NCBI GenBank assembly: GCA_020354025.1
Contig: CP070638.1
Coordinates: 1,436,849-1,500,848 of the forward strand
DNA: 64,000 nt
Source of the DNA: Fidelibacterota bacterium
GTDB taxonomy: Bacteria > Fidelibacterota > Marinisomatia > SCGC-AAA003-L08 > TS1B11
Reading direction: 5' to 3'
Shown here piece by piece: positions 35,599 through 43,492 of the stretch (positions are counted from its first letter, which is position 1; each line of letters opens with the position of its first letter). Made by a program: the position numbers and the translations under genes. Under the pieces are notes generated by a model that was given only the letters and a program-made list of their open reading frames with translations, was not told the origin of the DNA and did not search any database.

Positions 35599-36570
35599 CT
35601 AAAAGTCATCAACTGCTCGATAGGCGTCGATCACCGCCCTTTCACCCTTTTTGCCCTTCTGGCTGTTACCGTGCTCCATACCGATGACGCCCGTGTAATC
35701 CTTGCCGTGGATGTGCTTGAAGATGTTCTTATAATTGATCTCCCCGGTGGTCGGCTCCTTTCGGCCTGGATTGTCACCCACCTGGAAGTACCCAATCTCC
35801 TCCCATGCCATATCCAGGTTGGGAATGAGATTGCCTTCCGTAATCTGTTGATGATAGAGATCGTCTAGGATTTTGCATGAGGGGCTGCCCACTGCGCGGC
35901 AGATCTGATAGGCCTGGGGGATCTTTGTAAGGAACAGGCCGGAGTGGTCGGTCCAGGGATTGAGCGGCTCCAGGACCATCACCAAACCGGCAGGCTCCAG
36001 CACTTCGGCGCACCGCTTGAGGTTGTCAATGACGTTGGCGGTCTGATAGTCCCACTCCAGACCCGGATCGAAGGCTCCCGGCACCACCGTGCACCACTTG
36101 GCATTGACCCGCTTAGCCAGCTCCACCGCGTCCTTCATCTTGCCCTTGAGCATATCCCGGATTTCCTGGTCACGGGTGACAAAGGACTTCACCGCGAAAT
36201 CGCCATAGGCTACGAAAACTCCCATGGTCATGTTCAACCGGGCCATCTCCTTGGCGATCCGGTCCTGGAGTCGCCGTTCCCGTTCCGGCATACCGTTGTC
36301 TTCCAGGGCGGTGAAGCCCTCATCGGCCATGAACTTGATCTGATCTATGAGGTCTTTGCCGGCATGTTGTCTGAACATCCCGAAGTGAGGCGCATACTTG
36401 AGCTTGAATTTACCCTCTTTACCCGCTGACTCACGTTGCAGCAGGCTTCGTCCCACTGCTAAGGATGGAGCGGCGGAAACCGTCGCCGCGGCCGCTGCTG
36501 CACCTGCCAGGAATTTGCGCCGCGAGAGTATACCCTTCTGACCGTCGGAAGTCTGTTGCTGGGCTTTCAT
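35599..36570 (-). CDS. Tat-exported hydroxypyruvate isomerase-like TIM barrel
   Basis: This 323-residue protein has a Tat signal (ILSRRKFLAGAAAA, about 14-27). The remainder is a xylose-isomerase-like TIM barrel with the hallmarks of hydroxypyruvate isomerase (Hyi): LEPLNPW, ILDDLYHQQI, QVGDNPGRKEPTTGEINY and GVIGMEHGNS, which include the metal-binding Glu, Asp, His and Glu. Hyi itself is cytosolic and converts hydroxypyruvate to tartronate semialdehyde, so an exported version suggests a different keto-sugar or keto-acid substrate. It lies 33 bases upstream of the DUF1080 lipoprotein gene, in one operon. The ribosome-binding site is weak. Confidence 0.85.
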   Translation of the reverse strand: MKAQQQTSDGQKGILSRRKFLAGAAAAAATVSAAPSLAVGRSLLQRESAGKEGKFKLKYAPHFGMFRQHAGKDLIDQIKFMADEGFTALEDNGMPERERRLQDRIAKEMARLNMTMGVFVAYGDFAVKSFVTRDQEIRDMLKGKMKDAVELAKRVNAKWCTVVPGAFDPGLEWDYQTANVIDNLKRCAEVLEPAGLVMVLEPLNPWTDHSGLFLTKIPQAYQICRAVGSPSCKILDDLYHQQITEGNLIPNLDMAWEEIGYFQVGDNPGRKEPTTGEINYKNIFKHIHGKDYTGVIGMEHGNSQKGKKGERAVIDAYRAVDDF

Positions 36571-36709
36571 AATCTATCTTTCTTTCAGTTTGTTTATATT
36601 CAATCCCCCCGAAAGCTACTTTCTCAGGTTTGAAAATCAACGGTTACCCAAATAGCATCCCTCTTGGCGTCGGCTCAGCTATTTAGTTAAACCTTAGGCC
36701 TCGTTGATC

Positions 36710-37954
36710 TTATCGGAACAGGACCTCGGCGCCTTTGCCCTGGGCGATCAGAGACGTATACGAGTCGAGTTCCTTCTGAATGCCCGGATCGGTAAGATCG
36801 AGGGTCTGCCTGCGCTCCGCTGCCAGGTAGGCAGCCTGGACCAGCTTGGTGATCTCAAGGCCGTACTCCCAGTTTAGATAGGCGTCTTTTCCGGCCAGAA
36901 AAGCCTCACGCATATCTACGTTCTCATCAACGTACCCGTAGAGGTCCGCTTCGTTGGGCTGGACAGCCAGGAGCCCCCGCGAGGCAGTGGCCTTTTCGAG
37001 GGCGGTCTCGGCATCGGCAACCGCCTCGGCGGCGACGTCGCCGATGAAAATCTCCAGCGGAGACTTGAGAGTGTTCACCTCGAAAGCATAACCCGGCCCG
37101 AGCCCGTCCATGAACAGGCGCAGACCCTGCTTATCGTACATCCATGAGTTGGTGAACTGGCCTTTGACCAGCTGACCGGTATCGGGATTGCGGAACGTTA
37201 CCATCCCGGTGCAGAAATCCTCCGCGGGAGTCTTGGAGTAATCGACGCCCATTCGTTCGAGCAGGTCCTTCCGGTACTTGGCCTCACCCCACTTGAGCAG
37301 GGAGGTCTCGGCGGTGACGGCTACCGGCTCCAGGAAGTTTGCCGGCTTACCGACCGGTGTGAGGACGTACCATGACACGGCGATGCTGTGGCAGGCCATG
37401 TCGGACAAAACCCCGCCGCCCTGCTGGGTAGGATCCCAGAACCAGGGCTCATGGGGGCCTGCGTGTTCCTCGGCGCTGCGGGCCAGGGCTATGGGGCCCA
37501 TCGCCTTCTGGGCTGGAGCCAGCTGCATCAGGGCATTCTTAATGGACTTCATGAAAATCTGGTTCTCGAAGTAGGCTGTGGGAAGGTTGGCTTCCTTGGC
37601 TAGAGCCACCAGTCGCTTCGCATCAGCGATCGTCCGCCCCAACGGCTTTTCACAGATTAAACCCTTGAGCTGAGCCCCGGCCTTTACCGCCTCTACAATC
37701 TCCTCAACGATCTCAATGCGGGCAAAGTTGGGAGCAAAAACAGCTACGGCGTCGCAGTGCTTGCAGAGCTCGGCCACACTGGGATATACCGTGCAATCGC
37801 CCAGCCCGTTTGCCTTCGAAGAAGCAGATAGCTCTTCCGCACCAACGGGCGCGGTAACTCCCGCTAACTCGACTCCTCGGACCGATTTGAGTGCGACAGC
37901 GTGAAAATTAGCTACAAAACCAGCCCCTACAGAACCCAACCTTATTGTTTCCAT
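36710..37954 (-). CDS. Cytosolic Gfo/Idh/MocA dehydrogenase
   Basis: This 414-residue dehydrogenase has no signal: METIRLGSVGAGFVA begins directly with the Rossmann strand and loop (GAGFVA, 10-15). CEKP (101-104) holds the catalytic Lys and GGGVLSDMACHSIAVSWY is the active-site loop with the His. Besides the gene at 9781 it is the only member here without Tat export, so it may act on imported sugar. A stretch of negative charge near 300-315 (DVAAEAVADAETALEKA) looks like a lid helix. AAAGGGG lies before the ATG. The substrate is unknown. Confidence 0.85.
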   Translation of the reverse strand: METIRLGSVGAGFVANFHAVALKSVRGVELAGVTAPVGAEELSASSKANGLGDCTVYPSVAELCKHCDAVAVFAPNFARIEIVEEIVEAVKAGAQLKGLICEKPLGRTIADAKRLVALAKEANLPTAYFENQIFMKSIKNALMQLAPAQKAMGPIALARSAEEHAGPHEPWFWDPTQQGGGVLSDMACHSIAVSWYVLTPVGKPANFLEPVAVTAETSLLKWGEAKYRKDLLERMGVDYSKTPAEDFCTGMVTFRNPDTGQLVKGQFTNSWMYDKQGLRLFMDGLGPGYAFEVNTLKSPLEIFIGDVAAEAVADAETALEKATASRGLLAVQPNEADLYGYVDENVDMREAFLAGKDAYLNWEYGLEITKLVQAAYLAAERRQTLDLTDPGIQKELDSYTSLIAQGKGAEVLFR

Positions 37955-38127
37955 AATAAACTACCCCTTTCCTTTATGTTATGCAGTGTTAAATATTGTG
38001 GGATCTTCCCATCTGTCAGAGTGGAATCTGGTTGAACCGTCCACTCACACAAGAATCTATTTTTTCTACATATAAATCCCCAACCTGGGCAGGGAGCCTG
38101 GCTTAATCCGCGTGATGTGCAGCAGTG

Positions 38128-39234
38128 TCATTCGGGCAATTCGAGCACCCAGATATTGCGATACTGAACGGGATTCCCGTGATCCTGCAGGGATATACCA
38201 CCCGGCTGGGAGATATTGTCATCGACACGGTCCCATGCCGCTCCCGTCAGCTCTGGTATTTCAATATCGTTATGTATTTTAACACCGTTGTGGAGTACGG
38301 TCAAGCGGGCATTCTCGGTTTTGTTACCGTCATCGTCGAAACGCGGCGCGTAAAAAGTCATGTCGTAGGTCTGCCACTGCAGCGGCGGGGCACACATATT
38401 CACCAGGGGAGCTCCGACTTTATATATTCCACCGCATTCGTTGTCACGCCCCTCAAGTCCGTAGCTGTCGAGGACCTGCACTTCGTAGCGACCCTGGAGA
38501 TATACACCGCTGTTGCCACGTCCCTGTCCCTTGACCGCGGATAGAAATGGCGTTCGAAATTCCAGGTGCAGCTCGAAATCGGTGAACTTCTTCCTGGACA
38601 CGATAGAACCGCTGCCTGGCACAATCTCCATGGCATCGTCAACCAGTTTCCACTGCGCCGGTTTCCCTTGATTCCGACCCCAGTGTTCCCATTCGTCCAG
38701 GTTCTTCCCGTCAAACAGCACTATTCCACCCACGGGCGACTCCTTGCCCAATGTGGGAGAAAGGCGGACGACCTTCTCCATTTCAATAGTGCCGACTACA
38801 TCCCCGGTTGCGCTCCCGGTAAACGCTTCTCCTTCGATCTGAGCTTGAATAACGACAAAGCCAGTTTCACCTCCCCAGTTGCCGGTGCTAATCTCTCCTG
38901 AAAAGCTAGCAACGGTGCCCGAGCGCTGACCTTCAATCACCGGAACCGAAGGGTATATCCGGTCAAACTCAGGAAAGATATTGGCTTGATACTGCCCTTT
39001 GCCAAGCGCCATGACCTGCGCAGCGATTGGTCCGCTATCGCCGGTATTCAGCATATAGCTTCCATCCCAGTCGCCCATGAAAGGATCTGCAAGCCAGATG
39101 GCTTCTTCAGGTGGGACTTCAGGTGGTTTGGTAAGGGTGGCGCAGGACGAGAAGATCAAAGCCAGGACCCAGGCCGATAGAACGGCGACGGACCGACTGG
39201 CTCTATAAGGGACACGATAGGTGGTGGTTTGCAT
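38128..39234 (-). CDS. DUF1080 lipoprotein with an extra N-terminal beta domain
   Basis: This 368-residue protein has a long basic leader and a lipobox (FSSC, Cys31). Residues about 45-160 form a beta-rich domain I do not recognise (FMGDWDGSYMLNTGDSGP, then SFSGEISTGNWGG and FTGSATGDVVGTIEMEKV). The DUF1080 jelly roll follows (about 168-366): IVLFDGKNLDEWEHWG, HLEFRTPFL, GNSGVYLQGRYEVQVLD, LQWQTYDMTFYAP and VQYRNIWVLEL. Many DUF1080 proteins in polysaccharide loci carry similar extra modules. The ribosome-binding site is weak (AAAGAAACAAC). It probably acts on 3-keto glycosides or binds glycan. Confidence 0.82.
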   Translation of the reverse strand: MQTTTYRVPYRASRSVAVLSAWVLALIFSSCATLTKPPEVPPEEAIWLADPFMGDWDGSYMLNTGDSGPIAAQVMALGKGQYQANIFPEFDRIYPSVPVIEGQRSGTVASFSGEISTGNWGGETGFVVIQAQIEGEAFTGSATGDVVGTIEMEKVVRLSPTLGKESPVGGIVLFDGKNLDEWEHWGRNQGKPAQWKLVDDAMEIVPGSGSIVSRKKFTDFELHLEFRTPFLSAVKGQGRGNSGVYLQGRYEVQVLDSYGLEGRDNECGGIYKVGAPLVNMCAPPLQWQTYDMTFYAPRFDDDGNKTENARLTVLHNGVKIHNDIEIPELTGAAWDRVDDNISQPGGISLQDHGNPVQYRNIWVLELPE

Positions 39235-39297
39235 TGTTGTTTCTTTAACTATGATATTCTTCCTTTCTATATATAATACGATCTGCTATTCCTTTCT

Positions 39298-40290
39298 TTA
39301 CCCTCTCCAGGGACGCTCTCTATCCAGTTTGCCTGCTAATACATTTTTAGCAATGATCACGTCCTCCCTGATCTGAAAATCGAACATCCCCACACAAAGA
39401 AAATCAGCGCCGTTTTCAAAGGCATATTTGAAACCGTCGCTTGGGTGAATAGCCCCGGCTGCCAGAACCTTGTAGGCGATCCAGGGCTTCTTCACTTTCT
39501 TCATGAATTTCTTTGTTTCTTGCGCATGAGTGTCCCAGACATTGTCATGGGACTGCTGAGCGTCAGCATAGAACCTGCCGAACTCTACCTTATCCGGATT
39601 AAAGGACCAGTAATCCGGACTATGGAACGTCTTCATGTAAAAATCGTTATTTATTCCCGCTTTTTCGCAGGCTTTCGGTACTTCTAACGAGTGGCCTGCC
39701 ACACCCGCAACCAGTTCATTCTCTTTGATATAGTCGACGGCTTTTTCAATCAGATCGACACGACCTGTCCTCACATACCCATCTCCAACACCACCGTGCA
39801 AATAGATAGCGACGGCTCCGTTATCAATCGCACGGGTTATATCTGTCTGATCATTTTCTCTTGTCTTGCACTGTGCAATCCATTGCAGCTTTCCGCCCCT
39901 TTCGTGCCAGTACTTATTGATTAGTCCCAGGACTTTGTTGTCGAGTCTCAGGATGATCGTATTCATCCCGTTCTCCTCGCACAGCTGCCAGGTCTCAAAT
40001 ATCTTCTCTTCGGTGAAATAATTCTCCAGCAGGGGAGATACGTATATTAAGTCCCGGCTGTGAGCGAAACCGCTGGTTAGATTGCCGCCGCAAATCAACC
40101 TGGTGATCTTGAGATCACCTATCTGCCCTATGGGCAAGTCTCCGGTCGAACCTGCTTGGTTTGGCTTTGTGTGTTTTTCAGCAGCTCGCGCCAACAGGGC
40201 TTTCTCCTCAAAGCTTAAGCCCAATGTGACGCCCGCTGACACAGCGGCGGCTTTCTTAATGAAACTACGGCGATTCAGATTTTTTGACAT
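39298..40290 (-). CDS. Tat-exported TIM-barrel-like protein, tandem family copy 1
   Basis: This 330-residue protein has a Tat signal (NLNRRSFIKKAAAV). The mature part starts ITRLICGGNLTSGFAHSRDL (63-82), reminiscent of an aldo/keto reductase first strand, but the catalytic Asp and Tyr of that family are not recognisable. Near the C-terminus WIAYKVLAAGAIHPSDG (Lys274, His282) and NGADFLCVGMFDFQ look like the last strands of a TIM barrel. A buried Lys followed by a conserved His could be catalytic. It ends RERPWRG. It is the most diverged of four tandem paralogs. AAAAAGGGAG precedes the ATG. Function is unknown; a sugar or keto-sugar enzyme is a guess from context. Confidence 0.6.
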   Translation of the reverse strand: MSKNLNRRSFIKKAAAVSAGVTLGLSFEEKALLARAAEKHTKPNQAGSTGDLPIGQIGDLKITRLICGGNLTSGFAHSRDLIYVSPLLENYFTEEKIFETWQLCEENGMNTIILRLDNKVLGLINKYWHERGGKLQWIAQCKTRENDQTDITRAIDNGAVAIYLHGGVGDGYVRTGRVDLIEKAVDYIKENELVAGVAGHSLEVPKACEKAGINNDFYMKTFHSPDYWSFNPDKVEFGRFYADAQQSHDNVWDTHAQETKKFMKKVKKPWIAYKVLAAGAIHPSDGFKYAFENGADFLCVGMFDFQIREDVIIAKNVLAGKLDRERPWRG

Positions 40291-40346
40291 GTTGCTCCCT
40301 TTTTAATAATTCGTCAATTTTAGTAAATACGCCTATTCAGTCTGTC

Positions 40347-41372
40347 TTAGCTCCTCCAGGGGCGCTTCCTGTTCAATTCCCCTGCCAGGGTATTTTTCGT
40401 GATAATAACATCCTCTCTGACCTGAAAATCGAACATCCCTATACAGATGAAATCGGCACCGTTTTCAAAAGCATATTTGAAACCTTCGCTCGGATGAATG
40501 GCCCCGGCAGCCAAAACCTTGAACGCGATCCAGGGCTGGCTCACTTTTTTCATGAATTCGGTGGTTTGCTGAGGGGTAAAAGACCAGATATTGTCGTGCT
40601 CCTTCTCCATGAATTCAGGCTCAATGGTCTTTCGCGGTTTGGGGACCCAATTCTCATCCTGAGGCAAGCTGGGGCTGACAGACCAATAATTCCCACTATT
40701 AAAAGTCTTCATGTAAAAATCTGGCTGCAGACCCGCCTTTTCACAGGCAACAGGCACCTCCAGCGTGTGGGATCCAACACCCGCGACGATCCCATTTCCC
40801 TTAATGAATTCCAGGGCTTTGCCCAGCAGGTCGACCCGGCCGTTTTGCACGAATTTGTCACTCACCGCACCCTGCATATAGACGCCGACAGCGCCATTGT
40901 CGATGGACCATTTTATGTCATTGGTGAGATCGTCTTCACCCTTTGGCTTGGCCTGGGCGATCCACTGCATCTTCCCGCCTACTTCGCGTCGGTATTTATT
41001 GACCAACCTGATAACCTGATCGTCAACCCTTAATATGAAAGTATTTATCCCGTTCTCCTCGCACAGCTGCCACGTTTCAAAGACCTTCTCATCCGTAAAA
41101 TAATTCCTTAGCAGGGGCGACACATAAATGAGGTCACGGCTGTGAGCATTACCACTGGTCAGATTACCGCCGCAAATCAGCCTGGAAATCCTGAGATTAC
41201 CGATCTTCCCCATAGGCATTTCACCCGCTGAATCCTGTGGCTCAGGATTACCAGACTTCCCCTCGATATTTGCTAGCAGGGCTTTCTCTTCAAAACTCAG
41301 GCCTATTGCGGCACCCGTTGAGACCATTGCGGCCTTCTTCAGAAAACTACGGCGATTCAGATTTTTTGACAT
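40347..41372 (-). CDS. Tat-exported TIM-barrel-like protein, tandem family copy 2
   Basis: This 341-residue paralog has Tat signal NLNRRSFLKKAAMV. It shares SRLICGGNLTSGNAHSRDL, AFKVLAAGAIHPSEG and NGADFICIGMFDFQVRED with the others and ends KRPWRS. It has a longer middle insert (PSLPQDENWVPKPRKTIEP) in place of the SFNPDxVEFGKF segment, so its substrate pocket probably differs. GAAGAAGGGAA lies before the ATG. About 56 bases separate it from copy 1 and from copy 3, consistent with one transcript. Function unknown. Confidence 0.6.
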   Translation of the reverse strand: MSKNLNRRSFLKKAAMVSTGAAIGLSFEEKALLANIEGKSGNPEPQDSAGEMPMGKIGNLRISRLICGGNLTSGNAHSRDLIYVSPLLRNYFTDEKVFETWQLCEENGINTFILRVDDQVIRLVNKYRREVGGKMQWIAQAKPKGEDDLTNDIKWSIDNGAVGVYMQGAVSDKFVQNGRVDLLGKALEFIKGNGIVAGVGSHTLEVPVACEKAGLQPDFYMKTFNSGNYWSVSPSLPQDENWVPKPRKTIEPEFMEKEHDNIWSFTPQQTTEFMKKVSQPWIAFKVLAAGAIHPSEGFKYAFENGADFICIGMFDFQVREDVIITKNTLAGELNRKRPWRS

Positions 41373-41427
41373 GCTGTTCCCTTCTTCATACGCGGCAACC
41401 TTAACAGAGGCACTTCATCAGTCTGCC

Positions 41428-42423
41428 TTAGCTCCTCCAGGGACGCTTCCTGTTCAATTCCCCTGCCAGGATATTTTTCGCAATAATAACGTCCTCCCTG
41501 ACCTGAAAATCGAACATCCCCACGCAGACAAAATCGGCGCCGTTCTTAAATGCATATTTAAAGCCGTCGCTTGGGTGAATCGCCCCGGCGGCCAATGTTT
41601 TAAAGGCAATCCAGGGCTTTTTGACTTTCTCCATGAATTTCATCGTCTCTGCCGCATCAGTGTCCCATACATTATCATGAGACTCCTCGGTGTCAGCGTG
41701 AAACTTACCGAATTCCATATTATCCGGATTAAAGGTCCAATAATCCGGGCTATGGAATGTCTTCATGTAAAAATCGTTGGCGATCCCGGCCTTTTCACAT
41801 GTTTTGGGCACTTCAATCGAATGGCCACCGACTCCCGCAGCCAGTCCATTCCCCTTGATAAAATCAACAGCCTCTCCAATCAGATCAACCCGGCCATGCT
41901 TGACCCACCGGTCTCCGACACCGCCCTGTATATATATGGCGGCAGCACCATGGTCAACGGATATTTTCAGATTAGTTTCCAGGTCATCTACTTTCGGGTG
42001 GCCTTCCGCAATCCACTGTATCTTTCCGCCCCTTTCATCCCAATATCTCTTGAGAATTCTCATAGGCTTCTCTCTAGGGTCCGAAAGCACGGCATTGATC
42101 CCGTTTTCTTCACATAACTCCAGAGTATCCATAACCTTCTCATCTGTATTATAGGTATTGGATAACTCGGATACATATATCAGATCCCTGCTGTGAGAAT
42201 AGCCGCTGATCAGATTACCCCCGCAGATCAACCTGCTGACCGAAAGATTGCCGATTTTGCCCAAAGGTAAGCTACCCTCAGGTGCAGTCGGTGCTGGCTG
42301 GGCCGGTCTGGCTCCGCTTTTGGCTGATAAGGACTCTTCGTCGAAACTCAGGCCTATCGCTGCACCGGCTGAGGCCATCGCGGCCTTTTTCAGGAAACTG
42401 CGCCGGTCTACATTTCTTGACAT
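41428..42423 (-). CDS. Tat-exported TIM-barrel-like protein, tandem family copy 3
   Basis: This 331-residue paralog has Tat signal NVDRRSFLKKAAMA. Conserved blocks: SRLICGGNLISGYSHSRDL, GGHSIEVPKTCEKAGI, FHSPDYWTFNPDNMEFG, AFKTLAAGAIHPSDG, NGADFVCVGMFDFQVRED, and the end KRPWRS. The ribosome-binding site is poor (GGTGG), so it may depend on translation from upstream. The last 90 or so coding bases are nearly identical to those of copies 2 and 4, suggesting recent duplication or gene conversion. Function unknown. Confidence 0.6.
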   Translation of the reverse strand: MSRNVDRRSFLKKAAMASAGAAIGLSFDEESLSAKSGARPAQPAPTAPEGSLPLGKIGNLSVSRLICGGNLISGYSHSRDLIYVSELSNTYNTDEKVMDTLELCEENGINAVLSDPREKPMRILKRYWDERGGKIQWIAEGHPKVDDLETNLKISVDHGAAAIYIQGGVGDRWVKHGRVDLIGEAVDFIKGNGLAAGVGGHSIEVPKTCEKAGIANDFYMKTFHSPDYWTFNPDNMEFGKFHADTEESHDNVWDTDAAETMKFMEKVKKPWIAFKTLAAGAIHPSDGFKYAFKNGADFVCVGMFDFQVREDVIIAKNILAGELNRKRPWRS

Positions 42424-42476
42424 GATACTACATTACCACCTATTAGCAGTATATGATGAGAGAATTCTAACCCGCC

Positions 42477-43475
42477 TTAACTCCTCCAGGGACGCTTCCT
42501 TTTCAATTCCCCTGCCAGGGTATTTTTCGCAATGATTGCGTCCTCCCTGACCTGAAAATCGAACATCCCTACGCAGACAAAATCGGCGCCGTTCTCGAAC
42601 GCAAATTTGAAACCATCCTTGGGGTGAATAGCCCCGGCGGCCAGAACCTTGTATGCAATCCAGGGCTTCTTCACTTTCCTCATGAATTCCTTGGTCTCTG
42701 CCGGAAAAGTGTCCCAAACATTATCATGGGATTTCTCATAGTCGTTAACGTGAAATTTGCCGAACTCCACGTTATCAGGATTGAAGGACCAGTAGTCCGG
42801 GCTGTGGAATGTTTTCATATAAAAATCATTAGCTATTCCCGCTTTCTCACAGGCTTTGGGCACTTCGATCGAATGCCCCCCGACACCGGCGATCAATCCG
42901 TTCTGCTTGATGAATGATACCGTCTTATCGATCAGGTCCAACCGCTGGTTCATCACCCATTGGTCAGCAATCCCACCCTGGATGAATGCACCGACCGCGC
43001 CGTTGTCTACCGCTATTTTTATATTTGTTTCCACATCATCTGATTTTGGATTGCTCTGGGCAATCCACTGTATTTCGCCGCCCCTCTCATCCCAGTATCT
43101 CTTGAGACAATTAATTGCCTTGAAATCACGAGTATGATTGTTCAATATGACGGTATTTATCCCGCTCTCTTCCGATATCTGCAGGGTTTCGATGATCTTT
43201 TCGTCAGTGAAGTACTGTTTGAAGAGGCCGTAGCCGTAGATCAGGTCCCTGGCGTGGGCATAGCCGGCTACCAGGTTGCCGCCGCATATCAGCCTGCTGA
43301 TTTCTACTTTACCGATCTTACCGGTCTGCAGGCTGCCGGTATCATCACCGGGTGGATGCTCTATCGGCTCTCTTTTCACGCTTGCCAATAAGGCTCGCTC
43401 TTCAACACTCAATCCGACAAAAGGGGCCGCTGCTGACGCCAGTATGGCCTTTATTAGGAAACTGCGACGATGCAT
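42477..43475 (-). CDS. Tat-exported TIM-barrel-like protein, tandem family copy 4
   Basis: This 332-residue paralog, first in transcription order, has a short Tat signal starting MHRRSFLIKAILA. It keeps SRLICGGNLVAGYAHARDL (Ser to Ala in the HSRDL block), GGHSIEVPKACEKAGI, FHSPDYWSFNPDNVEFG, AYKVLAAGAIHPKDG and NGADFVCVGMFDFQVRED, ending KRPWRS. ACAGGAGAAG precedes the ATG. It starts 18 bases after the stop of the ThuA-HEAT lipoprotein gene, so all five genes are probably one operon. Function unknown. Confidence 0.6.
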   Translation of the reverse strand: MHRRSFLIKAILASAAAPFVGLSVEERALLASVKREPIEHPPGDDTGSLQTGKIGKVEISRLICGGNLVAGYAHARDLIYGYGLFKQYFTDEKIIETLQISEESGINTVILNNHTRDFKAINCLKRYWDERGGEIQWIAQSNPKSDDVETNIKIAVDNGAVGAFIQGGIADQWVMNQRLDLIDKTVSFIKQNGLIAGVGGHSIEVPKACEKAGIANDFYMKTFHSPDYWSFNPDNVEFGKFHVNDYEKSHDNVWDTFPAETKEFMRKVKKPWIAYKVLAAGAIHPKDGFKFAFENGADFVCVGMFDFQVREDAIIAKNTLAGELKRKRPWRS

Positions 43476-43492
43476 AACTTCTCCTGTTTTAA

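Noticed and set aside
40284..42117. Two + strand open frames of about 248 codons (40284-41033 and 41371-42117) opposite two tandem paralogs, with similar translations
   Set aside because: Their similarity follows from the similarity of the real - strand genes. They show no signal, domain or plausible start site.
39298..43475. Calling the four tandem proteins aldo/keto reductases outright
   Set aside because: Only the first strand resembles that family; the catalytic Asp and Tyr and the cofactor-binding loop are not visible.
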